Below are positions 26,036 to 34,324 of a DNA stretch of 64,000 nt, one piece after another. Numbering within the stretch: position 1 is the stretch's first letter; the number at the start of each line of letters is the position of its first letter. The position numbers and the translations under genes are program-made. Below the pieces are notes generated by a model. It had not been told where the DNA came from and did no database searches. It saw only the letters and a list, made by a program, of their open reading frames with translations. The stretch is from the NCBI RefSeq assembly GCF_000145275.1, contig NC_014393.1, positions 5,198,223 to 5,262,222 of the forward strand, written 5' to 3'. The stretch is from Clostridium cellulovorans 743B. Lineage in GTDB: Bacteria > Bacillota > Clostridia > Clostridiales > Clostridiaceae.

Positions 26036-27018
26036 TGTTTAAGGGTTATGAAAGTGAAATTTCAAAAATATATTCTACTCTTCGGGATAATGAGACAAAA
26101 GCACTTAGATCCCGAAAGGAAGAAATTAAAAGGGTTATTCCTGAAGTATTCGAAATAGAGAAAGAAATTTCTAAAGCTTCTATATCATTAGCAATGACCG
26201 CATTAAAAAATGAAGGTAATGTTGAAAAGTCACTAAAAGATATAAGAGAAAAAATTACAGACTTAAGAATAAAAGAAGCTGAATTACTTACCTCTAAAGG
26301 TTACCCTATAAACTACTTAGAACCCCAGTATACTTGTAATAACTGCAAAGATACAGGATATATAAATAATAATATTCGTTGTTCTTGCTATAAAAAATAC
26401 ATGGTCCACGTTTACTATAAAAACTCTCAATTAAAAGATATACTACGTGAAAATAACTTCGATAACTTTAACATAAATCTTTTTTCAAATCATAAAAGTG
26501 ATAATGTTCCCGTATCTCCCAGAAAGAACATTGAAAAAATTTGGACTTCTTGTTCTTCTTATGTAAAGAACTTTAAAAATAGTAATGAAAATCTTTTATT
26601 TTATGGGGATAGCGGAACAGGAAAAACTTTCATGTCAAATTGTATAGCAAAAGAACTTTTAGATTGCGGATTTCTAGTTGTATATAGGACAGCTGATGAG
26701 CTTATTAAAAACTTAAGAGAAATAGTAATAGAGGGAAATAAAGATTTAGAAAAACTACTTATTGAATGTGATTTACTTATAATAGATGACCTAGGAACAG
26801 AGCAGAAAACAGATTTCTCTCGTTCCGAATTATTTAATTTATTAAATAAAAAATTATTAAAAAGAAATAAAATGCTTATATCAACAAATCTTTCTCCTGA
26901 AGATATATTGAAAAATTATACAGAAAGAATTTCATCTAGACTTTTAGGGAACTTTAATATATTTAAATTCTATGGAGAAGATTTAAGAATAGCAAAAAAC
27001 CTTGGTAGAATAAATTAA
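26035..27018 (+). CDS. DnaI/DnaC-like helicase loader ATPase
   Basis: AAA+ ATPase that loads the replicative helicase (dnaB at 37829-39160). The N-terminus has a zinc-binding cysteine set (C101, C104, C116, C118), as in DnaI. Walker A is GDSGTGKT (191-198), Walker B is LLIIDDLGTE, sensor I is MLISTNLSPE and sensor II is around ERISSRLLG. 327 residues. Coupled to the dnaD-like gene. This pair lies away from dnaB, as is common in clostridia. Confidence 0.92.
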   Translation: MFKGYESEISKIYSTLRDNETKALRSRKEEIKRVIPEVFEIEKEISKASISLAMTALKNEGNVEKSLKDIREKITDLRIKEAELLTSKGYPINYLEPQYTCNNCKDTGYINNNIRCSCYKKYMVHVYYKNSQLKDILRENNFDNFNINLFSNHKSDNVPVSPRKNIEKIWTSCSSYVKNFKNSNENLLFYGDSGTGKTFMSNCIAKELLDCGFLVVYRTADELIKNLREIVIEGNKDLEKLLIECDLLIIDDLGTEQKTDFSRSELFNLLNKKLLKRNKMLISTNLSPEDILKNYTERISSRLLGNFNIFKFYGEDLRIAKNLGRIN

Positions 27019-27069
27019 CTTTTAATTGCCAGAACCTATATAACTTTGTCATATATGAGAGGTCTACAA

Positions 27070-27408
27070 GTGAAAAAGAAGATTACTGTTCTATTTTTCT
27101 TTTATTTATTACTATTAACCTTAACTGATTGTCCACGGCAACTTAATAGCATACAATTAGATTATCCGCCCAACGAAATAATTCATTTGCCTTGTATACC
27201 AATTGAGATTAAGTATAATGGATTAACATATATAGTACAAACTGATAAAAATCAAATTGACAATATAGAAGAAGAGATAGGTGTTACTGAAGATATAAGA
27301 TTCAGAACATTTTCTTTGAAGCATAATGATGAAAAAAAAGCCATAGCAATACTTATACGTGAAAAACCAACTATATACTATAGAGCCATTATAAAATATA
27401 TTTTATAG
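27070..27408 (+). CDS. Small exported protein, unknown
   Basis: The best start is GTG at 27070 (VKKKITVLFFF) with GAGAGG upstream; in-frame TTG/ATG codons at 27046-27055 also exist. A basic start and hydrophobic run (residues 5-20) ending in TLTDC suggest export, perhaps as a lipoprotein, although Asp before the Cys is unusual for a lipobox. The mature 90 residues show alternating strands and no domain I recognise. It may share the dnaD/dnaI transcript, and a terminator follows. Confidence 0.6.
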   Translation: MKKKITVLFFFYLLLLTLTDCPRQLNSIQLDYPPNEIIHLPCIPIEIKYNGLTYIVQTDKNQIDNIEEEIGVTEDIRFRTFSLKHNDEKKAIAILIREKPTIYYRAIIKYIL

Positions 27409-27423
27409 GTCAATTATAGGTTA

Positions 27424-27454
27424 AAAGACATCTCATTTGGAGATGTCTTTTGTT
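27424..27454 (+). terminator. Terminator of the dnaD-dnaI unit
   Basis: AAAGACATCTC (27424-27434) pairs perfectly with GAGATGTCTTT (27440-27450), followed by TGTT. Confidence 0.8.
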
Positions 27455-27565
27455 CTAATTATATTAATCTACATTTGTACTATTGCTTAAAGAAACAAAC
27501 ACTCTATTACTAACTAAAAAATTACTATTGAAATTATTTATGAGAAAATTAAGTTTTTACACAAT

Positions 27566-27595
27566 AAAAAAACCTTGAAACATATTCAAGGTTTT
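27566..27595 (-). terminator. Terminator of the tRNA operon
   Basis: AAAACCTTGAA (27569-27579) pairs with TTCAAGGTTTT (27585-27595). On the minus strand a run of seven Ts follows. The stem reaches the CCA end of tRNA-Thr. Confidence 0.85.
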
Positions 27596-27670
27596 GGTGC
27601 TGGCAACAGGACTTGAACCCGTAACCTGCTGATTACAAGTCAGCTGCTCTACCAATTGAGCCATGCCAGC
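27595..27670 (-). tRNA. tRNA-Thr(TGT)
   Basis: 76-nt cloverleaf with encoded CCA. The acceptor GCTGGCA/TGCCAGC, D stem GCTC/GAGC, anticodon stem GCTGA/TCAGC around loop CTTGTAA (anticodon TGT) and T loop TTCAAGT are all present. Last gene of the seven-tRNA operon. Confidence 0.97.
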
Positions 27671-27679
27671 AAAAATAAA

Positions 27680-27756
27680 TGGCGACTCAGAAGGGGCTCG
27701 AACCCTCGACTTCCAGCGTGACAGGCTGGCACTCTAACCAACTGAGCTACTGAGCC
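27680..27756 (-). tRNA. tRNA-Asp(GTC), copy 1
   Basis: 77-nt cloverleaf with encoded CCA, anticodon loop CTGTCAC (anticodon GTC), discriminator G and T loop TTCGAGC. Identical to the gene at 27973-28049. Confidence 0.97.
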
Positions 27757-27761
27757 ATATA

Positions 27762-27837
27762 TGGTGGGAACAACAGGGATCGAACCTGTGACCCTCTGCT
27801 TGTAAGGCAGATGCTCTCCCGGCTGAGCTATGCTCCC
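27762..27837 (-). tRNA. tRNA-Val(TAC), copy 1
   Basis: 76-nt cloverleaf with encoded CCA, anticodon stem TCTGC/GCAGA around CTTACAA (anticodon TAC), T loop TTCGATC. Identical to 28055-28130. Confidence 0.97.
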
Positions 27838-27841
27838 ATAA

Positions 27842-27916
27842 TGGTGACCCCTAGGAGAATCGAACTCCTGTTACCACCGTGAAAGGGTGGTGTCTTGACC
27901 GCTTGACCAAGGGGCC
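27842..27916 (-). tRNA. tRNA-Glu(TTC), copy 1
   Basis: 75-nt cloverleaf with encoded CCA and anticodon loop CTTTCAC (anticodon TTC). It differs from the promoter-proximal copy by one D-loop base: GGTCAAGAC here, GGTTAAGAC there. Confidence 0.97.
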
Positions 27917-27972
27917 TTATTGTAACCATTTATTCTTTTATTAAATTTTTCACATTTTCATCATTATGAAAA

Positions 27973-28049
27973 TGGCGACTCAGAAGGGGCTCGAACCCTC
28001 GACTTCCAGCGTGACAGGCTGGCACTCTAACCAACTGAGCTACTGAGCC
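27973..28049 (-). tRNA. tRNA-Asp(GTC), copy 2
   Basis: 77-nt cloverleaf, identical to 27680-27756; anticodon GTC; CCA encoded. Confidence 0.97.
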
Positions 28050-28054
28050 ATATA

Positions 28055-28130
28055 TGGTGGGAACAACAGGGATCGAACCTGTGACCCTCTGCTTGTAAGG
28101 CAGATGCTCTCCCGGCTGAGCTATGCTCCC
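28055..28130 (-). tRNA. tRNA-Val(TAC), copy 2
   Basis: 76-nt cloverleaf, identical to 27762-27837; anticodon TAC; CCA encoded. Confidence 0.97.
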
Positions 28131-28134
28131 ATAA

Positions 28135-28209
28135 TGGTGACCCCTAGGAGAATCGAACTCCTGTTACCACCGTGAAAGGGTGGTGTCTTAACCGCTTGAC
28201 CAAGGGGCC
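28135..28209 (-). tRNA. tRNA-Glu(TTC), copy 2
   Basis: 75-nt cloverleaf with anticodon TTC and encoded CCA. First gene of the operon, with the commoner GGTTAAGAC D-loop sequence. Confidence 0.97.
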
Positions 28210-28304
28210 GTAATACACATCCAGACTTAGCGATGTAATAAGTTCTTTTTTCTCCCATGGAGAATTTATTTTTTATTTTGTACTCGTCGCTGAGCACATT
28301 TAAT

Positions 28305-28333
28305 ATATTACACGAGGATTCATTAAGTGTCAA
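28305..28333 (-). promoter_or_regulatory. Strong promoter of the tRNA operon
   Basis: On the minus strand a consensus TTGACA (28328-28333), a 17-bp spacer and TAATAT (28305-28310) lie about 95 bp before the first tRNA. This is what a stable-RNA promoter should look like. Confidence 0.88.
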
Positions 28334-28383
28334 CATGTTTTTCAAAAATTTTTTTATTTTTTTTAATATTAGTTTTTTACTCG

Positions 28384-28424
28384 AAAAAAATGAAGAAAAC
28401 TGAAGTTTTCTAGCAGTTTTCTTC
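28384..28424 (-). terminator. Terminator after the PPDK-regulator gene
   Basis: GAAGAAAACTG (28392-28402) pairs perfectly with CAGTTTTCTTC (28414-28424); on the minus strand seven Ts follow. Confidence 0.85.
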
Positions 28425-28432
28425 AACTATTT

Positions 28433-29236
28433 TTATTTTTTATAACCTAAGGTTTCCATAATAATTAAAGCTGTATCTTCAATTGCTCTAGTAGTAACGT
28501 CGATTACTTTACACCCTACCTTTCTCATAACCTTATCTGAGAAATCAAACTCCTCTAATATTCTTTCTGCATTAGCATATTTTACATCTGCAGATAAATT
28601 TGCAAACTTATCTAACCTATGCTTTCTTATATCAATAAGATGGAGCGGATCTATGGTTAACCCTATTATCTTCTTTTTATCAATTTCAAATAACTCTTGT
28701 GGTATAGGGACTTCTGGCATAAGTGGTACATTTAAAGCTTTTATCCCCTTATTAGCAAGGTACATACATAAAGGCGTCTTTGATGTTCTAGATAAACCTA
28801 CAAGAACGACATCTGCAAACTTTATTCCAGAATCATCTCTAGAATCATCATATTTCATGGCAAATTCCATAGCCTCAATTCTTTTATTATATTCTTCATC
28901 CATTTGCCATACTGCACCTGGAGTATATTCCGGCATCATATTTAAAGCCCTTGAAATCATACTTATAGACGGTCCTAAAATATTTGTTATTTTTATTCCC
29001 ATTTCAGAACACCGTTGTATAAGAAATTCACTTACATCAACTTGTACAATTGTAGATATTATAAGACATTTATCTTTATCCTGAATTTTGTTAAAAAAAT
29101 CTTTTAGATCTTCAACCTTTTTAAGATAAGGAACTCTTATTACATCTACTTCCTCCTTAAATTGACATGCCGTTGCCTTAGCTACTTGCTCAGCTGTTTC
29201 TCCAATGGAATCTGATACTGCATAAATCGTAAACAT
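28433..29236 (-). CDS. Pyruvate, phosphate dikinase regulatory protein (kinase/phosphotransferase)
   Basis: Bifunctional regulator (PDRP1/YqfL, DUF299) that inactivates pyruvate phosphate dikinase by ADP-dependent threonine phosphorylation and reactivates it by phosphate-dependent removal. The N-terminal YAVSDSIGETAEQVA and the P-loop VGLSRTSKTPLCMYLA (about residues 147-162) are family signatures, followed by NVPLMPEVPIP. 267 residues, full length. It could instead regulate PEP synthase, but clostridia normally have PPDK. GGGGGAG ribosome site upstream. Confidence 0.93.
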   Translation of the reverse strand: MFTIYAVSDSIGETAEQVAKATACQFKEEVDVIRVPYLKKVEDLKDFFNKIQDKDKCLIISTIVQVDVSEFLIQRCSEMGIKITNILGPSISMISRALNMMPEYTPGAVWQMDEEYNKRIEAMEFAMKYDDSRDDSGIKFADVVLVGLSRTSKTPLCMYLANKGIKALNVPLMPEVPIPQELFEIDKKKIIGLTIDPLHLIDIRKHRLDKFANLSADVKYANAERILEEFDFSDKVMRKVGCKVIDVTTRAIEDTALIIMETLGYKK

Positions 29237-29305
29237 AAAATCTCCCCCGCTTTCTAAATCATAAGTGTTTCAAATTGCCGTTACATATAAATTTAAAATA
29301 GTGAA

Positions 29306-29704
29306 TCAAACCCTTAAAGTTGCGCTATTTGAGAAATATACAAGTGCACACCCCTCTATTGCTATGATACCATTGTTCCTACAAAATTCCAATATATCAC
29401 CACTAGCCGCTCCTGGTTGTATTAACACTTTATTTATTCCTAATAACTTAGCTTCCTTAATGATTTCTAATCCCTGAATCGAATTTATACATAAATCTAT
29501 TACTTCTATTTTGTCATCTATACTTGATAAATTATTATATATAGTCCCTTTAGTATCTCTTGGATTAACACCAAAAACAGTATACCCTCTAGCTTTAAAC
29601 CTTTCATATATCTTATTTGCATACTTATTAGGATTTAAAACATCTCCAACAACAGCCCAATTCTTATAATAAAAAAATACGTCTAAATCTTCTTGTATAT
29701 TCAT
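29306..29704 (-). CDS. CoA-binding domain protein (YccU-like)
   Basis: A 132-residue single Rossmann-type CoA-binding domain. The pattern 'NWAVVGDVLNPNKYANKIYERFKARGYTVFGVNP' opens the fold and 'KVLIQPGAASGDILEFCRNNGIIAIEGCALV' closes it. The domain is that of succinyl-CoA synthetase alpha but stands alone, as in YccU. The physiological role is unknown. It sits 69 bp upstream of the PPDK regulator on the same strand. Confidence 0.88.
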   Translation of the reverse strand: MNIQEDLDVFFYYKNWAVVGDVLNPNKYANKIYERFKARGYTVFGVNPRDTKGTIYNNLSSIDDKIEVIDLCINSIQGLEIIKEAKLLGINKVLIQPGAASGDILEFCRNNGIIAIEGCALVYFSNSATLRV

Positions 29705-30034
29705 CTGTATTCATCCCCTTGTTTTGAGATATAGTATATTAACTTAACCTAGAACTTTGCTATATATTAAAATTCTATAATCTCCTATAATAATTCATTT
29801 TGGAACTCCAACTATAAAAACTACGAATATTTTAATATTCATAAAGTAAAGATATTACCTTTTTTATATTAGTTACTCGTAATACTTAACAGCATTATTT
29901 TGAATACTCGTATAGGATTTTTCCTTAGTTATATATTATTATATCCTTGGTTCATATAAATATTTATCAAAATTATGTTGACCTTATCTTTATTTAGGTT
30001 AAAATACCATTATAAAGCTATAAGGGGTGGTTTT
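29705..30034. other. Intergenic region, 330 bp
   Basis: Divergent spacer between the CoA-binding protein (-) and the flavoprotein (+). AT-rich, no clear promoter pair, hairpin or RNA gene; ends in a GGGGTGG ribosome site. Confidence 0.4.
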
Positions 30035-31267
30035 TTGTATCACGATATCATAATTATTGGCGGTGGGGCTTCTGGCCTTTGCGCTGCTATTACAGCTAAA
30101 AATATGGGTATGGACGTAGCAATAATAGAAGGTACTGATCGAATAGGGAAAAAAATTTTGACTACTGGAAATGGAAGATGTAATATAAGCAATAAACATA
30201 TTACACCTGAAAGATATCACAGTAATAACAAAGGTTTTCCTAACTCAATTTTAAATAAATATAATCTTCACTATACTTTGGACTTTTTTTCGACCCTTGG
30301 TCTACCAATAATAGAATCTGATGGGGATAAATTATTTCCTATGTCGCTTCAAGCTTCTTCGGTAGTGGATATTTTTAGGCTTGCTTTAGATGATCTTTAT
30401 ATACCAGTTTATAGCAATATTCTAATATCCAGCATCAAAAAAGTTAAAAATAATTTTAACTTATCAACAAAATCAGGTAACATATACACAGCCAAAAAAG
30501 TTATACTTGCTTGTGGTGGAAAAACGCTTCAAAAAACCGGATCTATTGGTATAGGCTATTCCTTAGCAACTTCCTTAGGGCATAAAGTAACAAATCTTCA
30601 ACCAGCGATCGTGCAACTTAAATTGAGTTATCCACATTTAAAAGCTCTTTCAGGAATAAAATTTGAAGGTTCTGTGGATATCTTTGTTGATAGTGCGTTT
30701 AAACGAAAAGAATTTGGTGAAATCCTATTTACAGACTACGGTATATCTGGTCCGCCTGTATTACAGATTAGTAGAATTGCATCTTTTGCTATATCAGAAA
30801 AAAAACACTGTAAAATTGAACTAGACCTAATGCCTAATTTTTCTGAAGATCAGCTTATAGATTTCATCGAAAATAGGCTTGCTTTATTCAGTTATAGAAG
30901 TGTGTATACTTGCTTTATTGGTATTCTAAATAAAAAACTTATTACTACCTTTCTCAAAGATTGTGGTATTGATAATATCCATTCTCTATGTTCTGATTTG
31001 TCTTGGAAAAACAAAGAAAAGCTTTTTGCTAATTTGAAACACTGGTCATTTACAGTTAGTGATCATAATTCTTTCACAAATGCTCAGGTTACTGCTGGCG
31101 GGATAGATACTATGGATGTAAATAGAGAAACTCTAGAATCATTAATAGTTCCGAACTTATTTTTCTGTGGAGAGATCCTTGATGTAGATGGAGATTGTGG
31201 AGGTTTTAATCTTCAATGGGCTTGGAGCTCAGGTTTTGCAGCTGCTTTTGCCGCATCCCAAAACTAA
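30035..31267 (+). CDS. HI0933/YhiN-family FAD-dependent oxidoreductase
   Basis: Flavoprotein of unknown substrate. The start I choose is TTG at 30035, four bases after GGGGTGG and directly before the FAD-binding strand YHDIIIIGGGASGLCAAITA. Open frame upstream lacks this signal. Other landmarks are the KKILTTGNGRCNISN motif (residues about 40-54), a central domain, and the C-terminal 'QVTAGGIDTMDVN' and 'FFCGEILDVDGDCGGFNLQWAWSSG' that complete the FAD site. About 410 residues, full length. Confidence 0.9.
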   Translation: MYHDIIIIGGGASGLCAAITAKNMGMDVAIIEGTDRIGKKILTTGNGRCNISNKHITPERYHSNNKGFPNSILNKYNLHYTLDFFSTLGLPIIESDGDKLFPMSLQASSVVDIFRLALDDLYIPVYSNILISSIKKVKNNFNLSTKSGNIYTAKKVILACGGKTLQKTGSIGIGYSLATSLGHKVTNLQPAIVQLKLSYPHLKALSGIKFEGSVDIFVDSAFKRKEFGEILFTDYGISGPPVLQISRIASFAISEKKHCKIELDLMPNFSEDQLIDFIENRLALFSYRSVYTCFIGILNKKLITTFLKDCGIDNIHSLCSDLSWKNKEKLFANLKHWSFTVSDHNSFTNAQVTAGGIDTMDVNRETLESLIVPNLFFCGEILDVDGDCGGFNLQWAWSSGFAAAFAASQN

Positions 31268-31377
31268 TATAAATTTCTTAATTGAAACCTTATCTTATAT
31301 CAACAGTGAAACTTTCGATAATTTAGAAAAAATATTGAGCTAAAACTCTTTTTCAATCTTTATTTCAAAATAAAAAT

Positions 31378-31418
31378 AAAATTCTCCGTAAGGGCTCTCA
31401 GTGCTTACAGAGAATTTT
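31378..31418. terminator. Bidirectional terminator
   Basis: AAAATTCTC-C-GTAAG pairs with CTTAC-A-GAGAATTTT between the convergent flavoprotein and thioesterase genes; both sides are T-rich on the respective strand. Confidence 0.75.
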
Positions 31419-31428
31419 ATTTAATCAA

Positions 31429-32172
31429 TTATTTTACCCATTGATATTCTATTTGAGCTGCTACTTTTTCTCCTACTTTTATTACATGTAAGGACGTATA
31501 GCTTGTTTCATTTTCTATCAACTGGCAAACGCTTTCTATTTCTTCACCATACATAATCTCTTTTTCATATTTAATATTCATTGTCTTTAAACTATGATCT
31601 TTTATAAATTCGATTGGTAATGTATCTATGCTCCAATCTAAATATTTTACATTATTAACATGTCCGTTGGTGTCTATATCACTATATCTTATATGATATT
31701 TCTTTTCATGGGTAACATCTTTTAATTTTTTTGGTTTTGGCATTTTGAAAGTTTCATTTGTTTCATCAAATGTACCATAAACATCTATATCATCTTTTTC
31801 GATCTTAACAAATGTTCTTTCCTTTAAATCTAATATCATAAATGTAGTATAGTATTTTGCTATCTCATCTCCATTGCTATCTTTAACAGTAAATTCTCTA
31901 TAAGCAAAAAATTTATTAAATCCTTTTGCCTCAGTGAAAATGGTTATTTTCTCTTTAAATTCTGGTAGTCTTTTTATTTCTAGGTTAGATTGTATCAAAA
32001 TCCACCCCTTATTATTTTGTAATAAATAATCTACCCCTACCCCTAATTTCTCTGATTGTTCAGTTGATACTTCCATTATCATGTTAATTAATTCTGAAGG
32101 AAATAATCTTTTATTAAAATCACATACACTATACATTACATAAAAATCCTTAGAATAAACATAACCACCCAT
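31429..32172 (-). CDS. Acyl-ACP thioesterase (FatA/FatB family)
   Basis: Hydrolyses acyl-acyl carrier protein to release free fatty acids. Two hot-dog domains are visible: the first to about residue 125, the second opening with KYHIRYSDIDTNGHVNNVKYLDW, in which N-x-H-V-N-N carries the family's conserved Asn/His. The ATG at 32172 (GGAG 8 bases upstream) gives 247 residues, normal for bacterial members; the frame stays open upstream without a ribosome site. Free-standing gene. Confidence 0.92.
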   Translation of the reverse strand: MGGYVYSKDFYVMYSVCDFNKRLFPSELINMIMEVSTEQSEKLGVGVDYLLQNNKGWILIQSNLEIKRLPEFKEKITIFTEAKGFNKFFAYREFTVKDSNGDEIAKYYTTFMILDLKERTFVKIEKDDIDVYGTFDETNETFKMPKPKKLKDVTHEKKYHIRYSDIDTNGHVNNVKYLDWSIDTLPIEFIKDHSLKTMNIKYEKEIMYGEEIESVCQLIENETSYTSLHVIKVGEKVAAQIEYQWVK

Positions 32173-32380
32173 TGCTACATCTCCTAACCATTTTTTAATT
32201 TTTATACCTTTATAAATAATGCAATAAATATTCAAAATATTTTATCGTAATATATATAAACTATTTTACACCAAATTGCGACTCTTTTCTATATTTTGGT
32301 TATACCATAAAAATCATATGCTCTTTCAGTCAATTTGTTAAGACTTTTTATTATCTAATAACTTTTAAAAGTCTTAGTAT

Positions 32381-32415
32381 AAATAAAAAGCAGTTGAGAT
32401 TTCTCAACTGCTTTT
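32381..32415 (-). terminator. Terminator after the DUF1858 gene
   Basis: AAAAGCAGTTGAGA (32386-32399) pairs perfectly with TCTCAACTGCTTTT (32402-32415), with a T-rich tail on the minus strand. Confidence 0.8.
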
Positions 32416-32425
32416 AAGTAACATA

Positions 32426-32608
32426 TTATTTGTTTATTGCGTCTATTAACGTATTTATGTCAATACCATGAACCATAGCGCCTTCTTCTAATGTTTCCAT
32501 TTGTGAAGATGGACAACCAATGCAATGAAATCCGAAACCCATTAGAACTTCAGCAATTTCTGGTTTTACTCTAAGAGCTTCTCCAATTGTCATGTCCTTA
32601 GTTATCAT
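32426..32608 (-). CDS. DUF1858 protein (hybrid-cluster-associated redox disulfide domain)
   Basis: A 60-residue protein of the DUF1858 family. The 'MTIGEALRVKPEIAEVLMGFGFHCIGCPSS' layout is diagnostic, with the CxxC pair in HCIGC that can form a redox-active disulfide. The ATG at 32608 has GAGG 9 bases upstream; an in-frame TTG three codons earlier has none. Related domains are fused to, or sit beside, redox and sulfur-handling proteins; none is adjacent here. Confidence 0.88.
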   Translation of the reverse strand: MITKDMTIGEALRVKPEIAEVLMGFGFHCIGCPSSQMETLEEGAMVHGIDINTLIDAINK

Positions 32609-32680
32609 ACTACTCAACCTCTTTTCAAAATTTGATTTACTTTATATTATATTATATCTAATTTTGAATGTTTGTAAACA

Positions 32681-32707
32681 CATTTTATACTAAAAAGGTA
32701 TAAAATG
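32681..32707. repeat. 10-bp inverted repeat downstream of purA
   Basis: CATTTTATAC (32681-32690) pairs with GTATAAAATG (32698-32707). It lies just after the purA stop and may be a weak terminator. Confidence 0.5.
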
Positions 32708-32730
32708 CTTCAGCTTACGTTTAGGCTTTA

Positions 32731-34017
32731 CTATAAAGTATCAACTCTCATAGTTTGATCTCTTTTTGGACCGACTGAGACAATTGAAATCTTAGCACCT
32801 GTAATTTCTTCTATTCTCTTTAAATAAATTTTAGCATTAGGATGAAGCTCATCAAAACTTCTTGCAACTGAAACTGAATCATCCCAACCTTGGAATTCTT
32901 CATATATCGGTTCACACTTAGCCAAATCTTCAAGACTTGCTGGTATATAATCTATTATTTTATCACCAATTTTATATCCTACACATATCTTAAGTGATTC
33001 CATACCTGCCAACGTATCAATTTTTGTTACGGCAAAACTAGTTACTCCAGATACTCTAACAGCTTGTTTTAATATAACAGCATCAAGCCAACCACATCTT
33101 CTAGACCTTCCAGTGGTAACTCCATACTCATGCCCCTTTTCTCTTATATATTGACCAAGTTCATTATCAAGTTCTGTTGGGAATGGCCCTTCCCCAACTC
33201 TTGTGGTATAAGCCTTCGCTATTCCTACAACACTTTCGATCATATTTGGGCCTATTCCAACACCTGCTGCAACCCCTGTAGCAGTAGTATTTGATGATGT
33301 TACATAAGGATATGTTCCATAATCTATGTCTAAAAGGTTTCCTTGAGCACCTTCAAATAATATGTTTTTATTATTCTTTATTTCATCATATACTCTTACA
33401 GAAGCATCACATACAAATTCTCTAAGCTTATCAGCATAATCTAAATATTCGTTATATATCTCATCAAATTTAAAAGGTTCTTTGTTGTAAACTTTAGTTA
33501 AAAGTGCGTTTTTTATTTCTAAATTAATCATTAATTTTTCTTTAAAAACTTCTGGATTCATAAGATCACAGATTCTTATTCCAGTTCTTTCAGCTTTATC
33601 TGTATAGCATGGTCCTATTCCTTTACCAGTAGTTCCAATACTTTTCTTTCCTCTGAAAGACTCAATAGCACCATCTAAAGCTTTATGATAAGGCATGATG
33701 ACATGAGCTCTATCACTTATTAAAAGCGTTTTTGCTGTTATTTTAACTCCTAATTCCTTTAAGTAATTTATTTCCTTAAGCATATCCTTAGGATCTATAA
33801 CAACACCATTTCCAAGTACGTTTAATTTATCTTCATATAGGATTCCTGATGGAATTAGATGAAGTTTATACTCTTTATCACCAACAACTACAGTATGTCC
33901 TGCATTGTTTCCACCTTGGAATCTCACAACTACATTGGCATCTTCAGCAAGATAATCTGTCATCTTTCCTTTACCTTCGTCACCCCACTGTGCACCGATA
34001 ACAACAAAAGTAGCCAT
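32731..34017 (-). CDS. purA: Adenylosuccinate synthase
   Basis: GTP-dependent first step from IMP towards AMP. Signatures are VVIGAQWGDEGKGKMTDYLAE at the N-terminus with catalytic Asp13 and the GDEGKGK loop, the NAGHTVVVG catalytic His, GTTGKGIGPCYTDKAERTGIR, and TTGRSRRCGWLD. 428 residues, full length. Alone on the minus strand, with no purine riboswitch visible upstream. Confidence 0.97.
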   Translation of the reverse strand: MATFVVIGAQWGDEGKGKMTDYLAEDANVVVRFQGGNNAGHTVVVGDKEYKLHLIPSGILYEDKLNVLGNGVVIDPKDMLKEINYLKELGVKITAKTLLISDRAHVIMPYHKALDGAIESFRGKKSIGTTGKGIGPCYTDKAERTGIRICDLMNPEVFKEKLMINLEIKNALLTKVYNKEPFKFDEIYNEYLDYADKLREFVCDASVRVYDEIKNNKNILFEGAQGNLLDIDYGTYPYVTSSNTTATGVAAGVGIGPNMIESVVGIAKAYTTRVGEGPFPTELDNELGQYIREKGHEYGVTTGRSRRCGWLDAVILKQAVRVSGVTSFAVTKIDTLAGMESLKICVGYKIGDKIIDYIPASLEDLAKCEPIYEEFQGWDDSVSVARSFDELHPNAKIYLKRIEEITGAKISIVSVGPKRDQTMRVDTL

Positions 34018-34324
34018 TTAAATTCCTCTCTTTCATCATAGCTTTGATATCTTTTAACACATATGATTTTATCAAAGCAATATAACATAGTCAACCAAAT
34101 CACGAATATTATTGTCAATATAATAATTATACTTCGTAGTTATTAATAATATATCTATTTATTCCATTATTAAGATTATATAAATATCCTACATAATTAT
34201 TGAAACATATATATCATATTTTACTTAGGTTTTGAATATTTATTACGATAATGTATATTGTAAGCTATTTTAAAATTGTTTTTAATTTAATTCAAATAAC
34301 AATTCCGCTGTGAGGTAAATAATT
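34018..34324. other. Intergenic region, 307 bp
   Basis: Divergent spacer between purA (-) and the first HD-GYP gene (+). Strongly AT-rich; no guanine-type aptamer or clear hairpin. GTGAGG is a weak ribosome site before 34325. Confidence 0.4.

Larger units (their letters stand above)
27677..27916. repeat. Tandem tRNA duplication, promoter-distal copy
   Basis: 240 bp carrying tRNA-Glu, -Val and -Asp, identical to 27970-28209 except 27897 (G here, A at 28190). The offset is exactly 293 bp; the 53-bp spacer is unique. Confidence 0.95.
27970..28209. repeat. Tandem tRNA duplication, promoter-proximal copy
   Basis: Second 240-bp copy of the Glu-Val-Asp block; see 27677-27916 for the other copy. 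Confidence 0.95.

Noticed and set aside
28121..28426. 101-codon open frame across tRNA-Glu and the tRNA promoter
   Set aside because: It overlaps a certain tRNA gene and the TTGACA/TAATAT promoter; no ribosome site and no recognisable protein.
28210..28432. Possible extra tRNA or small RNA before the tRNA operon
   Set aside because: Only the promoter and two terminator-like tracts are visible; no cloverleaf could be folded.
34018..34324. Purine riboswitch upstream of purA
   Set aside because: No three-way junction with conserved purine aptamer loops could be recognised.
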